64,000 nt of DNA from Escallonia rubra (taxonomy: Eukaryota > Streptophyta > Magnoliopsida > Escalloniales > Escalloniaceae): contig JAVXUO010003005.1 of the NCBI GenBank assembly GCA_033065855.1, positions 62,001 to 126,000 on the forward strand, in the 5' to 3' direction. Within the stretch, counting starts at the first letter, position 1, and every line of letters starts with the position of its first letter. The position numbers and the translations under genes are program-made. Positions 1 to 10,197 of this stretch are shown in pieces. Below the pieces are notes generated by a model. The model did not search any database and was not told the DNA's origin. It saw only the letters and a program-made list of their open reading frames with translations.

Positions 1-1365
1 GAAAATGATCCACTTCGGTGTGTGTTTACTGATCAATCATAGAAGAACGGTGTAGAAGCACGGTCTGGGTGAAACTAGTCATATTCTGCCGAAACACAAG
101 TCCTTTTATGCAAACGTGCATGTCGGATTCTGCCGATGCCCCAGTCTTTTTATGCAGAAATTACGGGGGGCATAAGCGCTGCTTTTGCTTCGGTGAGACT
201 CCTAAAAAAAGAAGAACTTTACATGCAAATACACTTTCCCTTGCTAAGGGAGTTGGGAATGAAGAAACAGATGCGGTTTAGCCGTTTTGTAATGAAAAGC
301 AAAGCGTTTTGTCACCTCTCAATTAGGCCCCATTTTTTCGGCCCAAATATACACGTAGTTGTTGATGAGAAATTGATCCGCTTCGGAGTGTGTTTACCGA
401 GCAATCATAGAAGAATGGGCGTCTGGTTGTGCCCCCCGTAATTTCTGCATAAAAAGACTGGGGGTCGGCAGAATCCGACATGCACTTTTGCATAAAAAGA
501 CTTGGGTTTCTGCACACAATGACTTGTGTGGTGTTAGAACCAAAATACTTACTTTTTTGCAGAGTAAGACTTGTATCACCACGTCCATGCATCACCCCTC
601 ACATTCCTAACCTTAAAATCTACACCCAACTCAATCATCACTCCCCACTTCCTCCGGAAGTCAATCGAATCTTCTCAGAAACATTTTATCAAATAGTTGG
701 CGCCCACTCTCACCCTCCCTTAATATCCACCGCCCTTTTTAACCTCCGCAAATCCCCTCACATAATCCTCAATTTTATCCAACAAATCAATCTCAATCTC
801 AATCGTCAATATCTTTATTTCCACTATGCTAGTAACGTTAGTCACCACTTTCGATGGTTATTATACAATTATGTCATAAATTCAAAGGATATAACTTTTA
901 GGTACATACAAGCGAGTTTGGATAAGTTCCAACCTTTTTTTTAAAATTAGACGTTGATATTTAAAACTTGATATTTAGTTTTTCATTTTTTCTAAACGCG
1001 GCGCTTTTCATTACAAAATGGCTAAACCGCATCCGTTTCTTCAATCCCCACCTCCTTAGCAAGGTCCTCTTTTTTTTTAGGAGTCCCACCGAAGCAAAAG
1101 CAACACTTGTGCCCCCCGTAATTTCTACATAAAAAGACTGGGGCATCGGCAGAATCCGACATGCACTTTTGCATAAAATGACTTGTGTTTCTGTAGAAAG
1201 TGACTAGTTTCACCCAGACCGTGCTTCTATACCGTTCTTCTATGATTGATCGGTAAACACACTTCGAAGCGAATCAATTTCTCCTCAGCACCTACATGTA
1301 TATTTGGGCCGAAAAAATGCGGCCTAATTGAGAGGTGACAAAACGCGGTGCTTTTCATTACAAAA
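1..1365. repeat. Cluster of inverted and direct copies of one repeat
   Basis: The segment at 1-310 on the plus strand reappears on the minus strand at about 985-1365. Both contain the same stretch with 'gcatgtcggattctgccgat' and a conserved 'cacggtctgggtgaaactag'. A shorter minus-orientation copy lies at about 430-530, and a second plus-orientation start (repeated 'acctctcaattaggcc') at about 285-420. The arms are colinear for a few hundred bases with scattered substitutions, so this is an old dispersed repeat family clustered head-to-head, not coding sequence. The short ORFs found in it are translations of the same repeat. The middle (about 580-960) is not part of the repeat and I recognise nothing in it. 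The family type is unknown; I did not find clean terminal motifs or a target duplication. Confidence 0.75.
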
Positions 1366-1792
1366 GAAGTTCATATATGATAAGAATTCTAACTTCTAAA
1401 CATGGTTCATTTTGCTAACTGAAGTTCTAATGCTTAATTAATATGAGGTCAATTGATGGAAAAATGACTTTCATCAAAATACGCACATTAATTGGCACAA
1501 GAGTCCGAGATCATAGTATTTTTTGTCCTATATCAACCCATGCACCCTTACTCTCGATGCCCAATTTTTAAGTGGCACATGTATGCTGATTCTCATCGAT
1601 ACATGACATTGTGGTAGATTTTGACAAATAAGTCACGGAATTTTTGCCTCCTTATATGCTTTTTTATTCTCCTTTTGTTGCTAAAAAAATTTTCCAGTTA
1701 CATTTGGTGACAAACAAGAGTGAAGAGGTGAATTAACTTATAAAGGCTGAAAATAGTTTGGACAAATGAAACGACTCATGGCTGTAATGTTA
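1366..1792. other. No recognisable feature
   Basis: AT-rich sequence between the repeat cluster and the hAT element. I see no coding potential, tandem repeat or mobile-element end here. Confidence 0.6.
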
Positions 1793-1800
1793 GCAACGGG
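1793..1800. repeat. hAT target-site duplication, left copy
   Basis: The octamer gcaacggg directly precedes the left terminal repeat and is repeated without change at 6014-6021 right after the other end. Eight base pairs is the duplication length made by hAT transposases. Confidence 0.93.
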
Positions 1801-1825
1801 TAGAGATGTCAAAGGGCCGGGCTTG
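1801..1825 (+). repeat. hAT terminal inverted repeat, left
   Basis: Starts tagagatgtcaaagggccggg. It matches the minus-strand reading of the right end with one substitution in the first 13 bases and one extra base before the GGGCC run. The TAGAG-TGTCAAA form is typical of plant hAT ends. Confidence 0.9.
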
Positions 1826-2010
1826 GGCCGGCCCAGCCCAAGCCCATCGGGCCTGCTAACGGGCCGGGCCGGGGCCGGGCCAAGAGAGGGGGAAAACGGG
1901 CCGGGCCGGGCCGGGCCTGGCGAAGGGAATCCTAGGCCTGGTCCAGGCCCAGGCCCTAAGCCCAATATTTAGGGCCGGGCTTGGGCCGGGCCCGAGCCCG
2001 AGCCCTTTTT
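1815..2010. repeat. GGGCC-rich subterminal array, left end of hAT
   Basis: Dense runs of GGGCC and GGCCC with few other bases, ending in a run of T at about 2008-2021. Short subterminal repeats are the usual transposase-binding zone in hAT elements such as Ac. Here they are much more GC-rich than the surrounding DNA. The same motif fills the other end (5750-6000). The small ORFs across this block are glycine/proline/arginine translations of the repeat and not genes. Confidence 0.8.
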
Positions 2011-2852
2011 TTTTTTTTTTCATGTTATTCAATTTTAAAGATAGGGAGTTTTAGATGCATATTACTTAAATGACCGGTCTGAACTGTTGAAACTTTGATT
2101 AAATCTTATTTAACATGCGCAACTTTCACAAAATGTTTTAATAGTAAACCAACTTCAAATTAATCAACCTAATGTTCTCAAAAATGAGAAAGTGATGAGG
2201 GCAAGCTTTGCTGATGTTTCTTGTTAGCAAATACTCAGTTTCTAGGGTTCTTTAAGTGGAAGAAACTTGCAAAGGCACAATGGAATGGCTAAGATCAGCA
2301 AGTTAGGAATATCTTACCTAACAAACTTCTTGATAAAGCCTAATAACCCTGCAATTTCTTTATTCCAAATGTACAGTTTCTGAGCCCAAGGGCTAATGTA
2401 AGAATGTTTGCGAGAATATCGTTGATGATGATCTCTCATCGTGAACATGTATATTTCGCAGATTTGTTATCTCTAAACACAGATTTTCTAAAAGTTATTT
2501 CAACAACATTTGAGATTGCCACCATTAAATCTTAGAAGTCTCTGGCTAAAGGTGTTCATTATAATAAATGTGTTCATAGGCCCTCCTCCTTTTATCCGGG
2601 CTTGGGACCGGCTGCTTGTAAACAAACAGGCGAAGTTACCTATTTTTTTATATATACAAAAAAATATATATCTTGCGTGTAAAAAATTATTTTATATATA
2701 TGGAAAAAAGTATATTTTGTGAAAAAATTTATTCTTAAAACTCTAACAATCAAAATAATAATGCATGTCTATCCAAAATATCAGCAATCAAAGATCAAGA
2801 AATCTGCAACGTCAACCAAAAGGATCAAAAGAGGAAAATAAAAACAAATTAC

Positions 2853-5129
2853 CTAATCATCCGGAAGTACTTCAATATCCGAGTCACTGCTCTTCCTATC
2901 ATCAATCGGTTTATCTTGCTCGCGGTATTTCGCATCAAGATAATCCTTCCAACATACACATAGCTCGAGCGACTCGGGGTTAAGACGACTCCTCCTGTCA
3001 TCCAAAACCCTCCCGCTTGCTGAAAATGCCGACTCTGAAGCAACCGTGGAGGCTTGCACTGGCAGTACATCCCGTGCAATTTGGGATAAAGTTTTATACA
3101 TGTTTTGATTTTGTTTCCAAAAATTTAACAAATTAAAATTAATCTGTTCTTGTCTTGATAAATCAGAATAATGATCAGTATTTGCATATACACCAATCTC
3201 ATTAAAAGAGGAAAAATTATACGAACCTCCCGAATTAGAAGTACCTTCACCTGGTAGTTGTCTTGCTACTAGATGTTCAAAGCCTTGAAGGTATGGCGCA
3301 TAATACCTCTCAGCAGTGGATGATGATGTAGCTCGCCCGCGCACGTCAGCAGAATTACGATAGAGGTTGAACAAGTCCTCAAACCTCTTGCTCACTTTTG
3401 CTGTGAGCAAGGTTGTGTCATCTGCTGTGTAGCGCATTAATTTCGATATCTCTTGTATCGAGGCGTTCACGCCATGCAACTTTAACCTAGGATCTAAACA
3501 AGTAGCCACAGTAAAAATAGCAGGCAGTTTCTTCCAATATTTATTAAATTTTTGATCCATCACTTGTACTATTTCCCTAAAGGGTCCTATATATCTCCAT
3601 TTTGTTAACATTGTAGCCATCTTCAGAATTTCTATTACAGCGAGAGGAGAGGTGGGATAGTACGTACCAGACAATAAATTGGTAGACGTGTAGAATACCT
3701 CCAAAAATTCAGCTAGGTATGTGGCCATCTGCCATTCCTCTTGAGTTGGCAAGCCGGCTGGGAACTGGGTTAGTAGAAAATGCGTGTAGACTTCTCGGTA
3801 TGCCAGAATGTGTAAAAGCATGTGGTATGTAGAGTTCCACCTGTGGACCACATCTGTAACTGCTCTCCTGCGAGGCATATTATATTGAACACACAACGTT
3901 TTAAATTGTTGTGTTCTCAAACTCGAGCCATTAACATACGCTGTCATACCCCTCATTTTGAGCAGAATATCTCCTGCAGCACCTAAACCATCTTGAACAA
4001 TTAAGTTAATAATGTGACAAACACAACGAACATGAAATAATTCACCATCAAGTACAGGTTGAAGCGTCTCCTTTAAAGCTGCAACAGCAGCTTTATTATT
4101 AGAAGCATTATCAAAACTAACACTCATAATCTTATCCTTAATTTTAAATGTGTTGCATGCTTTTAATATAAGAGTAGCAATGTTCATTCCATCGTGCGGA
4201 TAAGGGAAGTGCTCGAAAGTGATGATTCTCTTGTGCATAACCCAATCTGCATCAATCCAATGAGCGGTCACACAAGAATAACTAACAAAAGTATAAGGAG
4301 ATTGCCAAATATCAGAAGTAAGACTAACTTTACCGTCAAATTTATCGAAATAATCGATAAGGCGTGCTTTGGCAGCCTTGTACTGTCGGAGTGCATCGGA
4401 CCTCGTTGTGTTTCTATGAACCTTTTTGTACAAAGGTTGAACGTAGGTGTTCATATATCTAGAGTGCTTAGGATTATCGGCAAAAGAAAAGGCTTGTTCA
4501 TCGTGAATAACAAATTCAGCGAGACCGTCTCTTTGCTCTCGCTGATTATAAACAAATAACTTACCGTCAAAAGATAATTGCGTTTGGGTAGGTTCGACGT
4601 GGCCTTGTCGAGGTGCACACTGAGGGTAATGCTTGTTAAGATGTCCATTACCACTACCAGTCGAAAATAATTTAAGACAGTACTTACATTGAGCTTTTCG
4701 GATGTCGTCCACCGTAATTAAGTCGAAATGATTCCAACACTCGGCTTTCTTCTTTTTCCCCCTTTGGACTTCTGGCACGTTATCGGAGGCATTGCTCGGC
4801 CCTTCTTCATCATGAGCAGGCATAGGGTTGAGATTATGCCACTGAGTAGTAGCTTCGCCAACCGAGCTGCGTCCTTGACTATAATGCGGGGGGTCTTCAT
4901 CAGGCGTGTATTCAAAATCTGGAATGTTTTGATTGAACTCCCAATTGGCTTGGGTATCTATCATAGAGCCTGTACTCATTCGTCCACGAACGAATGGTTG
5001 TGTTGGTGCTTGGATTGGTGTTTCTGATGGCCGTGGCGCTGGCGCTTGTGCTGGTGGTGGTGCTTGCGATGATGATGATTTCTTTCGTGATGACGTTGCA
5101 CGCCTCATTTTGTTCAATAATCCAGACAT
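2853..5129 (-). CDS. hAT transposase (RICESLEEPER/Ac type), 758 aa, intact
   Basis: Cuts and pastes the surrounding element. Residues 1-60 are low complexity (Ser/Pro/Gln/Ala, with basic stretches that could serve nuclear entry). A BED zinc finger lies at about 128-172 (W132; C148-x2-C151; H163 and H167). The RNase H-like catalytic core includes the DIW motif (D273), the FDNASNN motif (D340) and the hAT CxxH motif C369-V-C-H372, followed by RWNSTY at 430-435. The later acidic catalytic residue I do not assign. A hAT-type middle domain with ATCLDPRLKL is near 542-551. The C-terminal dimerisation domain spans about 662-732 (LNFWK, ASESAFSASGRVLDDRRS). Length and domain order match autonomous plant hAT transposases. 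No stop or frameshift interrupts it. The start chosen is the first ATG of the open frame; nearby alternatives would only trim the low-complexity head. It is the only gene of the element and reads from the GGGCC-rich 5900 side. Confidence 0.95.
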   Translation of the reverse strand: MSGLLNKMRRATSSRKKSSSSQAPPPAQAPAPRPSETPIQAPTQPFVRGRMSTGSMIDTQANWEFNQNIPDFEYTPDEDPPHYSQGRSSVGEATTQWHNLNPMPAHDEEGPSNASDNVPEVQRGKKKKAECWNHFDLITVDDIRKAQCKYCLKLFSTGSGNGHLNKHYPQCAPRQGHVEPTQTQLSFDGKLFVYNQREQRDGLAEFVIHDEQAFSFADNPKHSRYMNTYVQPLYKKVHRNTTRSDALRQYKAAKARLIDYFDKFDGKVSLTSDIWQSPYTFVSYSCVTAHWIDADWVMHKRIITFEHFPYPHDGMNIATLILKACNTFKIKDKIMSVSFDNASNNKAAVAALKETLQPVLDGELFHVRCVCHIINLIVQDGLGAAGDILLKMRGMTAYVNGSSLRTQQFKTLCVQYNMPRRRAVTDVVHRWNSTYHMLLHILAYREVYTHFLLTQFPAGLPTQEEWQMATYLAEFLEVFYTSTNLLSGTYYPTSPLAVIEILKMATMLTKWRYIGPFREIVQVMDQKFNKYWKKLPAIFTVATCLDPRLKLHGVNASIQEISKLMRYTADDTTLLTAKVSKRFEDLFNLYRNSADVRGRATSSSTAERYYAPYLQGFEHLVARQLPGEGTSNSGGSYNFSSFNEIGVYANTDHYSDLSRQEQINFNLLNFWKQNQNMYKTLSQIARDVLPVQASTVASESAFSASGRVLDDRRSRLNPESLELCVCWKDYLDAKYREQDKPIDDRKSSDSDIEVLPDD

Positions 5130-5196
5130 ATTTCACGCTAAACTTTGTAAGAGTAACTAAATACACAAGTATAAGAGTAGTAATAAGAAATAACAA

Positions 5197-5414
5197 TTAA
5201 AAGAATGAACGAGTAACAAATATTAGAGAGTTAGTAATTAAAAAGAATTTAGCAAGACTAGTAATTAATAAACAAGAGTACTAATTAGTAAATACTAGTA
5301 GTAATTAAAAGAATGAACGAGTAACAAATATTAGAGAGTAAGAGTAATTAAAAAGAATTTAGCAAGACTAGTAATTAATAAACAAGAGTACTAATTACTA
5401 AATACTAGTAGTAA
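5197..5414. repeat. 108-bp tandem duplication in the transposase upstream region
   Basis: Two adjacent copies of an AT-rich unit (each with 'gaatgaacgagtaacaaata' and 'agtactaatta'), offset by 108 bp, lie directly upstream of the transposase ATG (which reads on the minus strand). They probably fall in the promoter or 5' leader of the transposase. Confidence 0.85.
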
Positions 5415-5554
5415 TTAACAAGACTAGTAATTGGAGAGGAAACTAGTAGCAAAGCTTGTTGTGAGAGTAAGAAGAGAGTAAGAAGAGAGTAAGAAGATTG
5501 GTGTGAAAAATTGGAGAGAAATGGTGTGAATTTATAGATTTTAGAAACTTCACA

Positions 5555-5695
5555 AAAGACCAAAATACCCCTACAAACTATCCGTTTATAGTTGTTGGGG
5601 AGGGTAAGAGTGTAAAGGAGTTGAAAAATATAGGTTAGACTAAAATACCCCCCAAACTAGCCGTTATATAGCTGTTGGGGGGGTAAAAGTGAAAG
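5555..5695. repeat. Degenerate 80-bp direct duplication
   Basis: 'aaaatacccc...aaact...ccgtt' followed by a GTTGGGG/GTAAAAGTG block occurs at about 5561-5613 and again at about 5641-5693. It lies between the 108-bp duplication and the GGGCC-rich end of the hAT. Confidence 0.7.
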
Positions 5696-5749
5696 TTTGG
5701 AAAAGGGGGAGAAGAAAGGGGGGGAAAAGCAAAAGATTCAAAAAATGGT

Positions 5750-6000
5750 GGGGCCAAAACCGGGCCAAAAACCGGGCCGCAGACCGGGCCAGGTAACCGG
5801 GCCAAGCCCGGGCCGAAACCGGGCCGGGCCAAACCCGGGCCAAAACCGGGCCGGGCCGGGCCGGGCCGTTTTCCAGATTTTTCAGGCCTGGTCCAGGCCC
5901 AGGCCCTATGTGTGCGGGCCGCTACTGTTCATCCACGGGACCGGGCCAGCCCGGGCCGAAACCAGGCCGGGTCGGGCCAGCCCGCGGGCCGCCCGGCCCG
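5750..6000. repeat. GGGCC-rich subterminal array, right end of hAT
   Basis: Repeats of cgggccaaaacc and cgggccgg line the right end up to the terminal repeat. They mirror the left end, supporting a role as multiple transposase-binding sites. Confidence 0.8.
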
Positions 6001-6021
6001 TTTGACAACTCTAGCAACGGG
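5992..6021 (-). repeat. hAT terminal inverted repeat, right, with target duplication
   Basis: The element ends ...ggcccgtttgacaactcta at 6013, and the duplicated host octamer gcaacggg follows at 6014-6021. Confidence 0.92.
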
Positions 6022-8958
6022 GACAAACAACTTTAAGGCCTTCCCAGCGAAGCCAAGCCAAGCGAAGCCAAAACAGAAGTTGTAACGTCAACAGGAAAAT
6101 TTAATAAAGAGTCCTTGACAGAAGCTCTTGCATAGACTTTTCCACCAAAGCGAGAGCCGTCATTTTGAAAGGCAAAGAAAATCCGTAATGAGACCTTATG
6201 GCTACGCTTTTCTCGTGTCAACAAAACTCCCCCAATTTCCCACTACCTTCCAAAAAGTCGCATCTTATTTCTACTGCAACAACCCCCACATGAAACCCTC
6301 ACGCATGCAAACAGCACCCCTTTTTCAAGTTCAAAATTGTTACAACAAGTTGAAAAATGTTACCACAAGAAAAAAAAAATGTATCTTTTTCGGGGGCGAT
6401 TGCCTAAGACGCATAGAATTACGAAATTTAGAAATCCATGATCAGAAACGACCATCACTTGTTGGCATAGTCGCAATTATCTTGTGCGCATTGAGGCTTT
6501 TACGATTGGCTTGACTTAATTTTGTATTCTTTATCCGAATAAGCCTACCACTGAGTCAATGGAGTGAGGAGCAAAAAATTATGGTGACTTGCAATTAGAA
6601 TAGGTCACTCACCAATGCACACTAGATCAATGACTGAACTCAAGAAAGCCAGAATTGAAGAGGACCATTTCTCTCTTAGTTACTCCAGTATAGATGGTCT
6701 CCAAAATCCTTATTTTCTTTTATTCTAATTTAACTGGTTTTCGAGAATCAGATTCGACTTAAGTACCAAAATACCCTCACGTGTAAAGAGACATTAAATG
6801 CCTCCTTCGAATCATGGTACAATCATTTGGTAATCTGAACCTATGTTTATCCCCTTTTTATTTAAATACTTTTAAGAAAATTTAGTTTATTATGCTTAAG
6901 ATAGATTAAAATTGAATTTTAAAAAGGTTATGATTTAAGAAAAAAATATTTTTAAAAATTAATCCTCTTAATCAATTTCGAGATTTAATCAATTTAGCTC
7001 TTTTTCCTAAACACCTTATATTTAATTTAAATTTAACTAAGTTTGAACATTCTATGATATCTAAAACCGGAAAAATCAGAAAAAAATACGTTGAACAGCC
7101 CACCACCGACGGACAACTACCAGCAGAGGTGGGTAATCCACTCCCATCGCAATCGCGAGAAATCTCCACCACCACCGCGAACTATGACCGCCCCCTTCCA
7201 ACCATCGTCGATGCTCCCGTCCGCAAGGCTGGCTTATCTCATCCTTCTGCCACTTCCATCAGCATCAACATCTCCATCGTTAGTATCGCACACCGTACCA
7301 TCCCCCATTAGGCCTTAACAAGTCACCACCTTCCTGCCTTTAACCCTCACCGAATCACCACAAACTAAAACCTGACCATTCAAATAAACTATGATTGACC
7401 CAACATGTAGTTCACAACGTGCTAGCACTCAGCCTACCACCCAACACCAATCCAGCAGCCATTGGGGAGCATGAGCCCCGACCTCTGTTAGCATCTAGCC
7501 TATATTTTCGAGCACCCGATCCTCAATTCCTTGTTTCAGATCTACAATTACCATGAAGTAAGCTTCGAGTATATTCTTCTGTTTTGACAACACTGTGATG
7601 AAATTCATCTTCATTTGCAAAGAAAATCGAGGTGCGAGAACAAAAAGTACAGGCCTGAGAGGCTAGAAGCATTTGTTTGTGTGTGCTCAGACGAGAGAGT
7701 GACAGAGAAGAGAACGCGATTGAATAAAGTAAAGCTGCAATCACCTAGAAGGAGCCAAAAACTCCCTAACCACTTCTAGTGCCACTGCCAACCATTAATT
7801 TCAGCACAGAGCTGAGAGCTGACGTTGATAGGTTGGTGGGCACCAAACACTCCTTTACCACTCCTAGTAGCCCTATTTTTCTTTGGGCTGTGCTCGTAAA
7901 TTTTCAATGGATTGATTATTGTGAAAAACATATAAATTTGGATAAATTACATATGGTACATTTGAGATTTGCCCTAAATTACACACGATTTTATTTATCT
8001 TTTTTTATTAAGCGAAGCTACAAATTTTTATTTTTCAGGTAACAGAGTTAATAGAATAAATGAAAAGACTGTGATATCCTTATAAACAAATAAATTTACC
8101 CCCCTCCTCTCTCTCTCTGTCTCTCACTCTCACCCCCCCTTGTGAACCACGAACACACCTAAGACTAACACCCCCCCCCCCCCCCCCCCCGGCATCCTCC
8201 GGCGACCAACAACTCGCTCAGGTGACCAATCACGGCCATCAACAACCCCACTAACAGCCCCGTCCCTTCACCTTACTAACAAGCCAACACCGCAACCACC
8301 ACGACCCACCACCTTGCAACACACTCTCGCGATTCCGCCGACAATACCCTCCAGCCTCCAATCGCGTCCTACCACCTCTGTCAGAGCAGCCAGCCTTCGC
8401 TTTCAGATCTCCATGTACCTGAAGGCCCTGCTTTGATTGCCAGGAACTCTACCACCACCATGTTGGCGGAGTCCAATCCGTACGTGTCTCCAACATCGGT
8501 GCCCACTTTTCAACCAAAAATTGAGTGCTAAGGGTTTAATTCCATGTGCCCATCAACTGATCTGATTGATTCAATATAACTTGATCTGGTTAATTTTGAT
8601 GATTTTGAGTTTTTGTTATTGTAATTAGATACGGTGGATTTAGTGAAGGATGTGCTACGAAAATAGGGGAAGAAGACAGCTGGGTAGTGGGTTTGTCAGT
8701 GTATGTGCTTAGAGGTGAGTAACATTGTAGTGGTGCTAGATATGTTTGTGGTCTTGTGATAGTGCTAGATTTGTTGTTGGTGGTGCCGTGGTGGTAAGTA
8801 TCTTATGGTTTGTGTGTTTTTGTGAGTGTGTGTGTGAGAGAGAGGGAGAGAGGCAGTGGGCAGTGATGCTTGGAGTGGGGGATGACAGGGCTCCGATGCT
8901 CAGTTAGGTAGAGCGGTACCCTGGAGTCGGCGGTGGTGGGTGAAGAAGGAAAGACATC
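6022..8958. other. Intergenic, no gene recognised
   Basis: Mixed sequence with a short 'gaagccaagc' repetition near 6050, a CT-rich tract at about 8100-8140 and a run of C at about 8170-8190. Several short ORFs exist (for example 6128-6514 and 7779-8042), but their translations show no family resemblance and no sign of constraint. The C/A-rich stretch 8190-8530 looks somewhat like a 5' exon or leader of a lost gene, but I cannot support a gene call. Confidence 0.5.
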
Positions 8959-8959
8959 T

Positions 8960-9397
8960 TAAAGGGCAATTTCGGTGCTTTATGATTTCTGATAATGTTC
9001 CATGCTGAGCTTATACTGAACTTTCCATTGGCATGAGGTATCCATTTAACTTGATCCACTTCAGCTATATTGATAAGGGGATAAGCAGATAGTTAATAAT
9101 GCAAATCTCTAAGCTGTTGTGATCTTTTAGAAAGATTCCGATCATCATTCAACCAAATTTCATTTATTGTCGTTTTGACTGCACTAACTGCATCATAGAT
9201 CATTTTATGTCCAAACTGATGCACAATAGGACCTATAAGGAGCCAATTATCAAGCCAGAACCATGTAGTCCTTACATTCCCAATCTTATATTTGATAGTA
9301 GATTGCTAGAGGCTCCGCAACTTCATAATTTTCCCCCATGTCCATGATAGATCAGCAGGTGATTTAAAGTGCCAAAAGTTTTGATCTTTTATTATGT
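8960..9397 (-). pseudogene. LINE (L1-type) fragment, C-terminal region of ORF2
   Basis: Read on the minus strand the segment gives, with stops, the hallmark order of plant L1-type ORF2 after the reverse transcriptase. First comes NFWHFKSPADLSWTWGKI (about 9390-9330), then KYKIGNVRTTWFWLDNWLL, a VHQFGHKMIYDA block, and finally WIPHANGKFSISSAWNIIR (about 9050-8985). This is the zf-RVT region that precedes the terminal cysteine cluster. At least two in-frame stops show that it is dead. It breaks off at 9398 exactly where a Helitron 3' end begins. The upstream part of the LINE was not found in the window. Confidence 0.85.
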
Positions 9398-9398
9398 A

Positions 9399-9428
9399 CT
9401 AGCTGTTTTCCACGTGCGTTGCACGTGG
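9399..9428 (-). mobile_element. Helitron 3' terminus
   Basis: On the minus strand the sequence reads as a perfect 8-bp hairpin ccacgtgc-aac-gcacgtgg (9410-9428), then seven bases, then CTAG (9399-9402), followed by T. This is the standard Helitron 3' end (hairpin, CTRR, insertion between A and T). The element extends to the right; I could not find its 5' TC end before the family R fragment starts near 9760. A second Helitron with a similar end lies at 40897. Confidence 0.72.
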
Positions 9429-9759
9429 CTTGTTAACAAAAGTGGTTCGTCAATTAGTATTCTCTGTTACGAAACATTAATAATTATGTAAAAAAAAAAA
9501 AGATGAAGCAATGATGCTTTACAATTAAGGTCACCTAGGAGGAAAAAAAAGAATAATTTTCATCCTACATAAAAATAAGAGCCGCCATTTAATATCCAAA
9601 CCATTCAAAAGACTTGGAGAAAAGAAATTGAACATTGGAGACTATAATACCATGAACATCTTAGAAATTATTAGTGCTCCAAATCTACTAAGTTTGAGAC
9701 TCAGTAGATAGGGTTCTCGGACTAATTATAGAAAAACGGCCTAATAGTAACCATGCTAC

Positions 9760-10197
9760 AACAAAATGTAGAATTTCTCTCTCTGATTTTATGCCCAAGC
9801 ACCCTGCTTCCTCTCTCTGTTTCGTTGTCTTTCCACTGTTCAGTTTTTGTATTTTTCACCCGAATTTCATTTTAATTCCCTTTTTAAAATCTAATAGTAC
9901 TTTATAATTTCATTAGGTTAGTAATCATAATTTAAGTAGAAGGTGGCACTTCTTAAGAGAAGATTTCTAAACATTTGACACATAGATTCCAAATTTCTAA
10001 AATTACAAAATAGGCCCCCCAAAGTTTTCATATTTACAAAATGACCCCAGAAGTTTTAAAAATTACATCTTGACCCCAAAATCATTTTAAGCTTCCCTAC
10101 TCTATTAATACCCGAGTATTGCCCAAAATTATCTTCCATTAATTTTTTGAAGCACATATGATTATTTTAAATACCTCGAAATGTACCGAATATTACA
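9760..10197 (-). mobile_element. Family R LTR fragment (minus orientation)
   Basis: Read on the minus strand from 10197 it begins TGTAATATTCGG. It then follows the start of the LTR at 14483 base by base with substitutions (shared 'aaaataatcatatgtgct', 'aagcttaaaatgattttggg', 'gtgccacc...ctactt'). Homology fades near 9760, so this is a truncated copy. Together with the copy at 14483 it forms outward-facing inverted repeats around 10198-14482. Confidence 0.75.

Larger units (their letters stand above)
1801..6013 (-). mobile_element. Complete hAT DNA transposon, apparently autonomous
   Basis: A 4213-bp element bounded by terminal inverted repeats tagagatgtcaaa (left) and tagagttgtcaaa (right, read on the minus strand; one mismatch in 13, with GGGCC-rich sequence continuing beyond). 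It is flanked by the perfect 8-bp duplication gcaacggg. It contains one long uninterrupted minus-strand transposase gene. Both subterminal zones are packed with GGGCC motifs. Intact ends, duplication and ORF together argue for a recent insertion that may still be, or recently was, mobile. Activity is inference; the structure is directly visible. Confidence 0.93.

Noticed and set aside
480-944. 154-codon open frame on the plus strand
   Set aside because: It begins inside a dispersed repeat and continues into AT-rich sequence; composition is low-complexity His/Ile/Asn and no family is recognisable.
1738-1972. Open frames on both strands rich in Gly, Pro and Arg
   Set aside because: They are translations of the GGGCC subterminal repeat of the hAT element; both strands are open only because of the repeat.
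6128-6514. 128-codon open frame
   Set aside because: No domain, no neighbouring exon signals, and codon content looks random.
8170-8190. Homopolymer run of C (also G/C runs near 16242, 18497, 37577, 47075 and 56527)
   Set aside because: Too short to mean anything by themselves; such runs are also common sites of sequencing error.
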